Below the pieces are notes generated by a model. The model was given only the letters and a program-made list of their open reading frames with translations. It ran no database searches and was not told the DNA's origin. A program made the position numbers and the translations under genes. A stretch of DNA of 64,000 nt, taken from positions 1,178,001-1,242,000 of the forward strand of contig NZ_HG916855.1 in the NCBI RefSeq assembly GCF_000577275.2, read 5' to 3'. Below are positions 47,439-56,012 of this stretch, piece after piece; the stretch's first letter is position 1, and each line of letters opens with the position of its first letter. Origin of the DNA: Rhizobium favelukesii. Its GTDB lineage: Bacteria > Pseudomonadota > Alphaproteobacteria > Rhizobiales > Rhizobiaceae.

Positions 47439-49471
47439 GGGCTGGTTTCTTCACTTTGGTAGGGGGTGCTGGGCTTTGCACGTGTGTCTTGGTTTGTGTC
47501 TGGATCGACCGGCAAGATCATGTTTCGAAGATCGAAGGTCGGAGCGATGCTTGCGCCGATGCGGTGATCGAGGACGAGAGCCTTCGCGCGCGATAGCCCC
47601 AGTGTCAGCTGATTGAAGTATTCCTCTGTCAAGAATGCTTGCCCCGCCAAACGGTAGGCCGACTGATCGGCTTGAAAGCGCAGCTTTGCGACTTGCGAAG
47701 CCGCTATGTTTTCTCTTGCAGCCGCTGTGGCGCTGTCCTGTCGGAGGCTGGCATTCAATTGAGCCTCATTCGTCTGTTCGGCTGCCGTTCCCCGCTCCCG
47801 GGCCACCAGCGTTTCCGCGCCGATCTGCGCCGCCTGGACCCCGTGAAAGGCGTTGGCCGCGCCGGCGGGAGGATGGATGGCCTCGATGATGACCGCCAGG
47901 ATTTCGATGCCACTGTTCAGCTCATCCATATTTTTCTGGACCGCCGAGGCAACATCATTCGCCAGCGACAACCGGCCTTCGCTTAAGACGTCGTTGAGCG
48001 TCCTTTTGGCAAAGTCATGCACGAGGACGCGGTTTGCGGTGCTCTCGATCAATCCTGGCAGATCGGCAACCCGATAGGCCGCCTTCATCGCGGCCCGATC
48101 CGAAAGACCAATGCGGTAGACGAAGCGCACGTCCATGTTGACGATCTGAAAACTTTGCTTGCCACCAGTGCCGCTGGCGATGACTTGCGATTTCTCGCTG
48201 ATGTGCGAGGCATCCCACAGCCGGTTGGCACTTTCTGGCGCTGGTCCCTCGGCATTCGTCGGCGGCTCGTTGCCATCCGCCGTGCTGACGGAGGTGGCCA
48301 GTTCGTGCACGCTGCCATTGTCGAGGAGAACGACGCGGCCAAACGGCCAGGGAAGGCCGATGTGAAGACCGGAATGCAGGATTGCCTCGGCCTTGCCGAA
48401 CCTTTCATAGACGCCCCGGCCAGTCATGGGGATCTCGCGGACGCCGCTCAACAACCAGCCCAGAACGATCGTTCCGAGAACGATTGCGGGAGCGGCCTTG
48501 CGAATGAATGAAAAGGCCCAAATCTGGCGAAGATCGATACCGTGCCTGGTGCGTAATTCCGTCTGGATGCCAATCCAGGGCTGAGGCGGCCATTGAAGGA
48601 GGTTCGCGACAAGACTGTTGGTGATCAACGACGGCTCGCGGTTGTTGTTTTGCGGGCGGAACATCGAGACGATCGCGCGGAGTAGAAACTCGAGCCCGAC
48701 AAGAGCAATAAAGCCGCCCAGCGCCGCCAGGAGCTTGACGGACAATCCCGATCCGCGGGCGCTCAGGAAGAGGCAGAAGCAAGACATGACGAGCACGAAA
48801 ATCGGCACGCGTGCCAATTGTGAAATTGTGCTTGCCTCCGGCCATTCCTCGGCATCGATGGCGGCGAGCCTCCTCTCCGTCACCAGCAGAAAGAAGGCGA
48901 ATGCCAGACAGGCCGCGACGATGAGGAAGGCCGGCGTTCCGATCGTTATGTCGTCCGTCGTCAAAGTCCAGTCGGAAGACACGATGAGGCATGCCAACAG
49001 CGAAAGGCCGAACACCCAGAGCGGGCGGGCGCCGATGCGCAAGAAGAGCGCCTGGCCTACGGACAATGCACTCCCGGTCCAGCGCTCAAAGCGATCAGGC
49101 TCCTCCGTGTTCGGGAACGACCACGGCGAACTCACGAAAGCGACGAACCACCGCATCGGCCTAGCGAGCGGGCGGCTGGGCAGCCCGGCTTTCTGTTGAC
49201 GCCATTGGACCACGTCGTAGGCGGATCGTAGTCCAGCACCGAACAGGACAAGCGCAGCCGCGTTATTGCAGAAGAAAGCGATCCAGATTGCGTTCAGACT
49301 GAATGTGTTGGCAATCAGAGCGCCGAACAACAGCAGAGCTGCGAAAATCGACATGCTGAAGCCCTGACTTGCAAGATCATGCGCGTGAGCCGCCGCAAGT
49401 TGGAAGTCTGCGCGGTCTTTGAAGTCAGAGGGGCGCTGCGTTTCGTCGCAATTCGTTTTAGGCGTTGCCAT
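47435..49471 (-). CDS. polytopic membrane protein with SPFH domain (HflK-like)
   Basis: The 678-residue protein is unusual: about seven membrane segments (roughly 38-56, 61-80, 148-165, 178-197, 222-236, 247-264 and 326-343) precede an SPFH domain that begins near residue 345 (EIPMTGRGVYERFGKAEAILHSGLHIGLPWPFGRV) and ends in a coiled coil with NMDELNSGIEILAVIIEAIHPP, a typical HflK segment. Classical HflK has a single helix and about 400 residues. ATG 49471 was chosen because a GAGG lies upstream and the preceding 39 codons look non-coding. It heads the four-gene operon with two further SPFH genes and the metal ATPase. Confidence 0.85.
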   Translation of the reverse strand: MATPKTNCDETQRPSDFKDRADFQLAAAHAHDLASQGFSMSIFAALLLFGALIANTFSLNAIWIAFFCNNAAALVLFGAGLRSAYDVVQWRQQKAGLPSRPLARPMRWFVAFVSSPWSFPNTEEPDRFERWTGSALSVGQALFLRIGARPLWVFGLSLLACLIVSSDWTLTTDDITIGTPAFLIVAACLAFAFFLLVTERRLAAIDAEEWPEASTISQLARVPIFVLVMSCFCLFLSARGSGLSVKLLAALGGFIALVGLEFLLRAIVSMFRPQNNNREPSLITNSLVANLLQWPPQPWIGIQTELRTRHGIDLRQIWAFSFIRKAAPAIVLGTIVLGWLLSGVREIPMTGRGVYERFGKAEAILHSGLHIGLPWPFGRVVLLDNGSVHELATSVSTADGNEPPTNAEGPAPESANRLWDASHISEKSQVIASGTGGKQSFQIVNMDVRFVYRIGLSDRAAMKAAYRVADLPGLIESTANRVLVHDFAKRTLNDVLSEGRLSLANDVASAVQKNMDELNSGIEILAVIIEAIHPPAGAANAFHGVQAAQIGAETLVARERGTAAEQTNEAQLNASLRQDSATAAARENIAASQVAKLRFQADQSAYRLAGQAFLTEEYFNQLTLGLSRAKALVLDHRIGASIAPTFDLRNMILPVDPDTNQDTRAKPSTPYQSEETSP

Positions 49472-50033
49472 GCTTTGTATCTGCCTCGCTAGCGCTGCGA
49501 TCAATTGGCAGCGGACCCCATAAGAGACTTCAATTGTTATGTTCGAAGCGTTTGGCTCGAAATCCAGGGATACGTTATTACGTATCATCCTTCTGCCCGC
49601 AAGGTCTGACGTTAGTTGATCAAGGTCGGCGTATTGCCACGGCTCGCCGGATCAGATGGACGACATCGGGATTTCACTCGGATAAGATCCGCGCTCCGAA
49701 CGACGTGCGCTATAGATGTACCAACGCCGCAAAGTTGCAGAAATGCCGCAGCGCGGTTTCAACTCGATTGATATTTCATTGAGAGACTTCAATTGCCGAA
49801 GCGGTTTCGTTATCACTTTGGTTGAAGAGCATTGGCATCCAGAGGTCGACTTTGCCCAAGTAAGCACCGGTCTCAATCCAGATTCACCCGTACGTGCGGC
49901 AGCGCAAGCCTGTCGTCGTATTGCTGTGTTCATCGGGTGGCTGCATGAGACCGGTTTGGCATCGTTTACATGTGCCATGTGCAGCTCCGCTGTCTCAGCT
50001 CTTCCCGCCCGAACAACGCCATACCGTGCCCTA
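49472..50033. other. promoter region of the SPFH operon up to the IS630 element
   Basis: The operon promoter should lie here on the minus strand. A 14-bp direct repeat AGAGACTTCAATTG occurs at 49523-49536 and 49782-49795. Open frames on both strands at 49652-50042 lack family similarity. Confidence 0.45.
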
Positions 50034-51179
50034 GTGGTTTGATCGAGACAAAAGAGTCCGATTTAGGATTCCAATTTTTGCGCGCATATGCGACGATCTG
50101 GCATGCGCACAGGTATCACATTTGAGGTTTCCGCTGACGACCGGGTTCGTCTCAACGCAATCGTTTCGGCGGGCAGTTCGCCGCAAAAGCATGTGTGGCG
50201 GGCGAAGTTTATTTTGATGAGCGACGCGGGTCTCGGAACCGTCGCGATCATGGAGGCGACGGGCAAGTCGAAGACCTGCGTCTGGCGTTGGCAGGAGCGC
50301 TTTATGACGGAAGGCGTAGACGGCCTTTTGCGCGACAAGAGCCGGCCGCCCGGCACTGCGCCGCTTGAGCTTGACCTTGTCGACCGGGTTGTGGCCCTGA
50401 CGCAGGAGCCGCCCACGCAGGAAGCCACACACTGGACTGTTCGTGCGATGGCAAAGGCTGTGGGGATTGCGGCATCCTCAGTCGTCAAGATCTGGCACGA
50501 GCATGGTCTCGCACCGCATCGGTGGCGCAGCTTCAAACTATCGAACGACAAGGCTTTCGCCGAGAAGCTTCACGATGTGGTCGGTCTCTACGTCTCGCCG
50601 CCGGCCCATGCGATTGTCCTTTCCGTCGATGAGAAAAGTCAGATCCAGGCGCTGGATAGGACGCAGCCGGGTCTTCCCATGAAGAAGGGTCGTGCCGGCA
50701 CGATGACCCATGATTACAAGCGCCACGGCACCACGACACTTTTCGCTGCCCTGAATGTTCTCGACGGCTCCGTCATCGGCCGCAACATGCAGCGCCACCG
50801 GCATCAGGAGTTCATCCGCTTCCTCAACACGATTGAGGCTCAGTTGCCGAAGGACAAGGCGGTTCACGTCATCCTGGACAACTACGCCACACACAAACAG
50901 CCCAAAGTCCGGGCCTGGTTGGCGCGGCACCCACGCTGGACCTTCCACTTCGTTCCGACATCCTGTTCCTGGTTGAACGCCGTCGAGGGGTTCTTCGCTA
51001 AGCTCACCCGGCGACGACTGAAAAACGGTGTCTTCCATTCCGTTGTTGATCTTCAGGCAGCCATCAACCGCTTTATCAAAGAGCACAACGAACAGCCCAA
51101 GCCGTTCATCTGGAAGGCAGACCCTGACGACATCATCGCAGCCGTCAGACGAGGGCACCAAGTGTTGGAATCAATCGAC
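50034..51179 (+). mobile_element. IS630-family insertion sequence
   Basis: The ends carry imperfect inverted repeats, GTGGTTTGATCGAGAC on the left and GTCGATTGATTCCAAC (reverse complement) on the right. Each is bounded by the dinucleotide TA (50032-50033 and 51180-51181), the target preferred and duplicated by IS630 elements. One intact transposase gene lies inside. No interrupted host gene could be recognised across the junctions. Confidence 0.8.
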
Positions 51180-51182
51180 TAG
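50088..51182 (+). CDS. IS630-family transposase
   Basis: The product of up to 364 residues has an N-terminal helix-turn-helix part (AIMEATGKSKTCVWRWQERF, then LLRDKSRPPG) and a C-terminal DDE domain with VDEKSQIQALDRTQP, VILDNYATHK and PTSCSWLNAVEGFF carrying the catalytic Asp, Asp and Glu. It appears intact. A second ATG five codons on (50103) is an equally good start. The TAG stop overlaps the right-hand TA target duplication. Confidence 0.93.
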   Translation: MRRSGMRTGITFEVSADDRVRLNAIVSAGSSPQKHVWRAKFILMSDAGLGTVAIMEATGKSKTCVWRWQERFMTEGVDGLLRDKSRPPGTAPLELDLVDRVVALTQEPPTQEATHWTVRAMAKAVGIAASSVVKIWHEHGLAPHRWRSFKLSNDKAFAEKLHDVVGLYVSPPAHAIVLSVDEKSQIQALDRTQPGLPMKKGRAGTMTHDYKRHGTTTLFAALNVLDGSVIGRNMQRHRHQEFIRFLNTIEAQLPKDKAVHVILDNYATHKQPKVRAWLARHPRWTFHFVPTSCSWLNAVEGFFAKLTRRRLKNGVFHSVVDLQAAINRFIKEHNEQPKPFIWKADPDDIIAAVRRGHQVLESID

Positions 51183-51236
51183 GGGCTTTATCATGCACTC
51201 ATCTTGGTGGACTTCCGAACGGAAGACCAAGACGAT

Positions 51237-51878
51237 ATGTGCAACACTCTTCAGGTCCGCTGGACCATTGTGCCGAAAATCGCGCCGCAGCCTTGGATCA
51301 TGTGCGGTGGATGCGGAGGTCTGAGAGCCTTCCAAAGCAGCGACAAGATCAGACTCAACGCCAATGGTCGCAAGCTTGATGCATGGCTCATCTACAAATG
51401 CACGACCTGCGACAAGACATGGAACCGTTCGATTTTCGAGCGCAAGAATGTTCGCGACATCGAACCCGCTATTCTCGAAGCCCTGCAATCCAACGACCCG
51501 CACTGGATTCGAGCCGAGACATTCAACCTGGAAGCTCTCAAGAAGAAGTCTCAACGGATCGACGAGTTTGCGAGCTTCGAAATCCGCAAGGAGTTGCTGC
51601 GAGCAGATTCCGGCTGGATACGTTTAGAAATGGAGCTTTCGGTTCCGTTTTCGGCGAGCATGCGCCTGGATCGCTTGCTCGCCTCCGAGCTACAAATTTC
51701 ACGTTCTCGGTTGCGCACGCTCTATGAATCCGGACTCCTTCAAGCGAATTCAGATCGCACTGATATACTGCGGCGGCGCATCAAAGACGGTCTTCGAATA
51801 GCGATAGACCTATCCAATCTGGAGGATAGGGATCTGTTTTGGAAACCGCCGGCGATTGACGAGATCGCGGATCGATAA
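51237..51878 (+). CDS. DUF1062 family protein
   Basis: The 213-residue protein starts with a zinc-ribbon-like segment with two Cys pairs (MCGGCGG and YKCTTCDKTWN), followed by a helical region and a C-terminal part resembling a small RNA-binding S4-like fold (MRLDRLLASELQISRSRLRTLYESGLLQAN). This is the outline of DUF1062, a family of unknown function found mainly in rhizobia and enterobacteria. GGAAGA lies ten bases before the ATG; an upstream GTG at 51204 is less likely. It begins 55 bp after the IS630 element, so the insertion may have replaced its native promoter. Confidence 0.85.
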   Translation: MCNTLQVRWTIVPKIAPQPWIMCGGCGGLRAFQSSDKIRLNANGRKLDAWLIYKCTTCDKTWNRSIFERKNVRDIEPAILEALQSNDPHWIRAETFNLEALKKKSQRIDEFASFEIRKELLRADSGWIRLEMELSVPFSASMRLDRLLASELQISRSRLRTLYESGLLQANSDRTDILRRRIKDGLRIAIDLSNLEDRDLFWKPPAIDEIADR

Positions 51879-52068
51879 CAAAGGACGCAAGGGACCGAGT
51901 TTGGGCCTTTATACGCAAGGACATCGCGACGGCGTCAGGTGATCTGAAGGCGTTTATTCGCACTGCCTGCGACAGCGAAGGCAAGCGCTCCTTCGCACTC
52001 TGCACGTTCTAAAGAAACGACCATGTGTGCGAGTTCGACGAGGCTTTTGGATGGTCAAGCGGCTTCGA

Positions 52069-52902
52069 TCATTTCAAGACCGTGACCACGACCTCAAGAT
52101 ATTCGCTTGGAACGACCATCGTATCGTCCTCGGCTCTGTTGAAACGCGCGATCAGTTCCCGCAAATCGCTTTCGAGTTCCTGCTGTTGCGGTTCGGCCAA
52201 TGCGGCGAAAGCCTTGTGGACCGGGCCATACCAGGAGCGGAAAACGTCGATCCAGTGCGAAGGCGACCGGTAGCGGAAGTTGAACACTTCTGGCGTTACA
52301 GCGATTGTGCCTCCGGAGGAAAACAGCTCGGCGAGCCGAGCCTCCGTTCCCCATAGCGAAGCTGGCTTGACGCCCGCGGCAGGCGGAATATGCTTTCCAA
52401 TGATCTTGAATAATTGTCCGACAAAGCCACCGGGCGTCCAATTGGCCATTCCGATCTTGCCGCCTGGCTTGCACACCCGAAGCATCTCGGCGGCGGCAAG
52501 ATCTTGGTTCGGAGTGAACATCACGCCAAAGGTCGACACGACAGCGTCAAACTCGTTGTTTGCGAACGGCAACGCTTCGGCGTCTGCGGGTTGAAACTTG
52601 ACGTTCAGACCATCAGCTTGAGCTCGGGCCCGCCCACGCTCCAGGAGCGCCGGGACATAATCGGTAGACGTGACTTCGCACCATCGCCGCGCTGCCGCGA
52701 GCGTGGCGTTGCCATTTCCAGCCGCCACATCGAGCACTTTCTGTCCCGAACGGATGTCCATTGCTTCAAGCAAGGATTCCCCCACAATCTGAAGGCTGGT
52801 GCCTATGACTGCATAATCGCCGGATGCCCAAGTTGCTTGCTGTCGCGCCTTTACGGCCTCCAGCCCGGACGCCAATTCATTGGCAGCGGATATGTTCTGC
52901 AT
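52069..52902 (-). CDS. class I SAM-dependent methyltransferase
   Basis: The 277-residue protein has the methyltransferase motifs VLDVAAGNGNATLAAAR (SAM binding), TSTDYVPALLERGRAR, PADAEALPFANNEFDAVVSTFGVMF and LRVCKPGGKIGMANWTPGG. It resembles the UbiE/Coq5-like group of small-molecule methyltransferases; the substrate is unknown. A strong GAGGAGGAG precedes the ATG. It is a single gene, convergent with the DUF1062 gene. Confidence 0.9.
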   Translation of the reverse strand: MQNISAANELASGLEAVKARQQATWASGDYAVIGTSLQIVGESLLEAMDIRSGQKVLDVAAGNGNATLAAARRWCEVTSTDYVPALLERGRARAQADGLNVKFQPADAEALPFANNEFDAVVSTFGVMFTPNQDLAAAEMLRVCKPGGKIGMANWTPGGFVGQLFKIIGKHIPPAAGVKPASLWGTEARLAELFSSGGTIAVTPEVFNFRYRSPSHWIDVFRSWYGPVHKAFAALAEPQQQELESDLRELIARFNRAEDDTMVVPSEYLEVVVTVLK

Positions 52903-53299
52903 AATCTGCTCCTCCTCACGAAATCAGCCGAACTGTATCCACTCAAATCGGCATCGCCGCCAATCCCCGGGCAGGACCGCGTGAGCGTCTCCAGTCACTC
53001 CCAGTCGCCCGCGCAAACGCTTTGTTGGCGAGCCGGAAGGTTCGTCTCCGAATAAAGAAAGCGCTCGCGGTCATCCCCAGCTTAGTCGTGCGGGATGATG
53101 AGCTTCTTTCTTAGTGTGAGCAAACACTAAAATAAGGACGGGTGACGGTGATGAAGCCCGGCCCCGTCGGAGCGCGACCGCCAATTTTCGGGCGCAGACC
53201 ATCGCGGGTACAAGTATAATCGCGGCCAGCATTTTCAAAATTATTGTTGAAACCCGGTCACTTCATCTGAGTTCTTATTACGATGCCTGAGAGGACGTC
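52903..53299. other. divergent intergenic region
   Basis: It lies between the methyltransferase gene (leftward) and the HARP-like gene (rightward). No gene, repeat or clear promoter was recognised. Confidence 0.45.
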
Positions 53300-54181
53300 A
53301 TGGGTGACGAAGCCGAGTTGCGCCACGAAGACGATAGAGGCAGGCCGGGTGAATCCGTCGCCTTTCCGTTCGACCGTATGTCTGTCCAGCGGTTTCGGGA
53401 AACCTTTCCGCGCGCTCGATGGAGCGACGAACGCAAAGCCTGGTTTGTGCCTGGAACGACCGCGCGCCGCAGAATAGACCGGTGGCTCGCTCGCGAAGCA
53501 TCTCGCGCTGATGCCTTCGCCGATGAGAGGGGCCGCGACGCCTTTGAGTTCGAGCCGATCCTCAGTCCGTATCTGGATGTGGTAGAGGACGGCTTTCGTG
53601 TTCGCACGCCGTATTCGCGAACCATTGTCGATGAGCTCCGACAGGTCGCTTTTGCGCGCTGGGATGTCGACCTCAGGGTCTGGCATATACCCTTTGCCTC
53701 TTATGACGACCTCGTGCGCCGCTGGAAGCTCATAGAGGAAGCCGCCAAGCGCAACGAGCCCGAAGAACGTCGCAAGCGTGCCGAAGCTCGTAAAGGAACG
53801 GACGACGATAAAAGGTCGCGGCAGCGCGCATCGGAGCGGAGACGTCACCGCATTCCGGTGCCGGCAAGCGACTTGCCGCCGCTCAACAGGCCGGTGGCCA
53901 CGAGGAGTTACGGCCTTATCGTGGTCAGCGAGGTGACTGGCGAACTGGTAGAAGCCGCCACCGTGGCCGATCTCTATCCCGATCTGAGCGATGAACACGT
54001 GTGGGCACTGTGGCGCTCTGCCTCTCTTGAAGAGCTGATACATACCTGGCCCGCGAAAAAGGAGCCGGGTGAATATGAGAATGGTCGTGGTTGGTGGCAA
54101 CCAACGATCGAAGAATTGCGGGAGGCGCGTCGCAGGGCGAGGTCTCGGGAGCGAAGAGTGGCGCTTGGCGCTTCAATCTGA
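53300..54181 (+). CDS. hypothetical protein with two HARP-like motifs
   Basis: The 293-residue protein contains the pattern F-P-x-A-R-W-x-x-x-x-x-x-W-x-V-P twice in related form: FPRARWSDERKAWFVPGTT near residue 36 and VAFARWDVDLRVWHIPFAS near residue 117. This resembles the HARP motif of SMARCAL1-type annealing helicases, though no helicase is present. A lysine/arginine-rich linker follows, then a C-terminal segment with several tryptophans. The charged composition suggests nucleic-acid binding. GAGAGG lies upstream of the ATG. It is convergent with the exonuclease III gene; a role in DNA repair is only a guess. Confidence 0.7.
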   Translation: MGDEAELRHEDDRGRPGESVAFPFDRMSVQRFRETFPRARWSDERKAWFVPGTTARRRIDRWLAREASRADAFADERGRDAFEFEPILSPYLDVVEDGFRVRTPYSRTIVDELRQVAFARWDVDLRVWHIPFASYDDLVRRWKLIEEAAKRNEPEERRKRAEARKGTDDDKRSRQRASERRRHRIPVPASDLPPLNRPVATRSYGLIVVSEVTGELVEAATVADLYPDLSDEHVWALWRSASLEELIHTWPAKKEPGEYENGRGWWQPTIEELREARRRARSRERRVALGASI

Positions 54182-54224
54182 GCCGGGATTTTACGCGCTT
54201 CCTTCCCATCAAGGAGTGAGTCCC

Positions 54225-54242
54225 GGGCGTCTTGCCCTTTTT
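54225..54242 (+). terminator. short terminator-like hairpin after the HARP-like gene
   Basis: GGGC GTCTT GCCC followed by five T residues lies 43 bp after the stop. The stem is only four pairs (extendable by weak pairs), so confidence is limited. Confidence 0.4.
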
Positions 54243-54308
54243 CGGTCGTGTCTTTGTGGCGCGTGTGCCCGTAGCCGATGATCCTTTCAAGCGCAGCCTC
54301 GCTGTCCC

Positions 54309-55100
54309 TCATTGGCCGGCTGCCTTCGGCAGGTCGAGTTCGACCATCAACGGAGCATGGTCGCTGGTGTGCTCCCACCCACGAGGTCGCCGCCTGACAC
54401 TTGCTGAGCGCAGGCACGGAGCGACAGCAGGACTGAGCAGAACATGGTCGATCCTCAGACCCGCGTCGCGCTCGAATGAATTCCGCCAATACTTCCAGAA
54501 CGTATATATTCGCTCCTCAGGGTATAAGTGCCGTACCGCATCCACCCACCCTTGCCCGACGAGCTCGGCATAGGCTGCCCGGACCTCGGGGCGAAACAGG
54601 GCATCGTCTCGCCAACGCTCCGGAGCGTAAACATCGAGATCAGTCGGCATGACATTATAGTCGCCGATCAGCAGAGCAGGCACTTCGAGCTCAAGCAGTT
54701 CGGCCGCATAGGCCTGCAGGCGTTGAAACCATCGAAGCTTGTAGTCGAACTTTGGGCCTGGAGCAGGATTGCCGTTCGGAAGATAGAGGCAGCCGATCAA
54801 CAGGCCGTCCACAACAGCCTCGATATAACGACTGTGCGTGTCGTCAGGATCGCCGGGGAGGCCGCGCCGCGTCAAGAGTGGCAGCGTGCCCTTTGCCAGG
54901 ATGGCAACGCCGTTCCAGCTCTTCTGGCCGTGCCATACAGCCTCATATCCAACGCGTCGAAGTTCTTTGCGCGGAAATCTCTCGTCGACGGTCTTGAGTT
55001 CCTGAAGGCAGACAATGTCGGGGCGGTCTTCCTTCAGCCACCGCAGCAGTACTGTTAGGCGGCCGTTGATACCGTTGACGTTATAAGTGGCTATTTTCAC
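54309..55100 (-). CDS. xth: exodeoxyribonuclease III (AP endonuclease family)
   Basis: The 263-residue protein has the EEP nuclease motifs in order: ATYNVNGINGR, CLQELKT (metal-binding Glu), YLPNGNP, LIGDYNVMPTDLDVY, IDHVLLSP and HTSDHAPL (catalytic Asp-His pair). Exonuclease III removes nucleotides 3'-5' and cuts at abasic sites. The start is GTG (GTGAAAATAGCC) with GGAGATTGA upstream. Rhizobial genomes usually carry more than one xth paralogue, so this is probably an accessory copy. Confidence 0.93.
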   Translation of the reverse strand: MKIATYNVNGINGRLTVLLRWLKEDRPDIVCLQELKTVDERFPRKELRRVGYEAVWHGQKSWNGVAILAKGTLPLLTRRGLPGDPDDTHSRYIEAVVDGLLIGCLYLPNGNPAPGPKFDYKLRWFQRLQAYAAELLELEVPALLIGDYNVMPTDLDVYAPERWRDDALFRPEVRAAYAELVGQGWVDAVRHLYPEERIYTFWKYWRNSFERDAGLRIDHVLLSPAVAPCLRSASVRRRPRGWEHTSDHAPLMVELDLPKAAGQ

Positions 55101-55863
55101 TCAATCTCCGAGGGCCTGAGGCTAGGCGACAGGTAGGGCACCTTTCTCTCCTTGACCACGACGACAGGCCGGAAAAATCGCCCAAGAAACCAACATGAAC
55201 CAGCCAGATCATTTCGATCGAATTGTTGAGATGCTCGACAAAGAGACTTGAATGCCCACAGCCTGAAGGCGCGAGGGTGCCGTTGGTCCGACGTCAGCAA
55301 TGGCCGGGCGAGTCCTGGTGGATTGAGCTTGCCGAGGAAATGCTCGACGAGAATTTGCAGAAATCTATCGATGGGATGAAGCAGATCCGCCGATCAAATG
55401 GCTCACCGCAGTCGATCGCTTCAAGTCGTGACGCCGGACAGTTTATCCGTTGTTTCGGGCACCAATATCACTACCGACGTCGGGGAGGCCTCGCTGCATC
55501 AACCAGTTGTCAGAGCTAGGACTGGGCTGGCCCCATGGGTCTCATCAATCGGCAGTTGACCATGGTCGCTGGACGGCGCGCTGCGAGCGCTTCAACTCCA
55601 GCGCGAGTGCAGCCCCGCGGCTGTCGTCCTGAATAGTTTGCACTCGTCTGAAGCCCGCGGCGAGCTTGAGTGCCTCTTCCCTGCTGTGAATTCAGTTCTT
55701 TCTCACGAAAGTGGTGAGGATTAGCTGGATCTTCGCGCAATTCGGCTTCCGTAATCACCCATCTAGCCCCAATTCCTCCATAGGAATTCCAAATAGACGA
55801 TCAGTTAGATATCTGCGCATTGAAGAATATACAACGACAAGCCGGAAATATTGAAAATGGTTC

Positions 55864-55892
55864 TTGACATATTAAGTAATTTTTAAAACTAT
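55864..55892 (+). promoter_or_regulatory. candidate promoter of the LuxR-type regulator gene
   Basis: TTGACA at 55864-55869 is a perfect -35 element; AACTAT follows after 17 bp as a weak -10. It lies in AT-rich DNA about 120 bp before the regulator start and upstream of the 20-bp palindrome. Confidence 0.4.
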
Positions 55893-55928
55893 CGGTACGT
55901 TCTCTAGCTTTCTGCATGTCAATGGAGG

Positions 55929-55948
55929 CAGTACATCATGATGTACTG
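55929..55948. promoter_or_regulatory. perfect 20-bp palindrome in the leader of the alginate-cluster regulator
   Basis: CAGTACATCATGATGTACTG reads the same on both strands. It lies between the promoter candidate and the regulator start (56013), a usual place for an operator. In RNA it could also form a hairpin, but with no loop this is less likely than a protein-binding site. Confidence 0.65.
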
Positions 55949-56012
55949 GAGATGCAGTAAGTTCCTATTAGTAATGCCCGGGAGGAGGTTTCGTCTTAAT
56001 TGAGGAACTTTC

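Larger units (their letters stand above)
55101..56012. other. 0.9-kb region without supported gene; AT-rich in its right third
   Basis: The left part holds only doubtful short frames. On the minus strand at about 55549-55690 a frame reading REEALKLAAGFRRVQTIQDDSRGAALALELKRSQ... looks protein-like but has no start codon; it may be the remains of a small gene. From about 55780 the DNA becomes much richer in A and T than its surroundings up to the alginate-type genes. A promoter candidate and a palindrome are listed separately. Confidence 0.45.

Noticed and set aside
49652..50042. Overlapping frames on both strands just left of the IS630 element, considered as a gene split by the insertion
   Set aside because: They do not continue in any frame on the right side of the element and have no family pattern.
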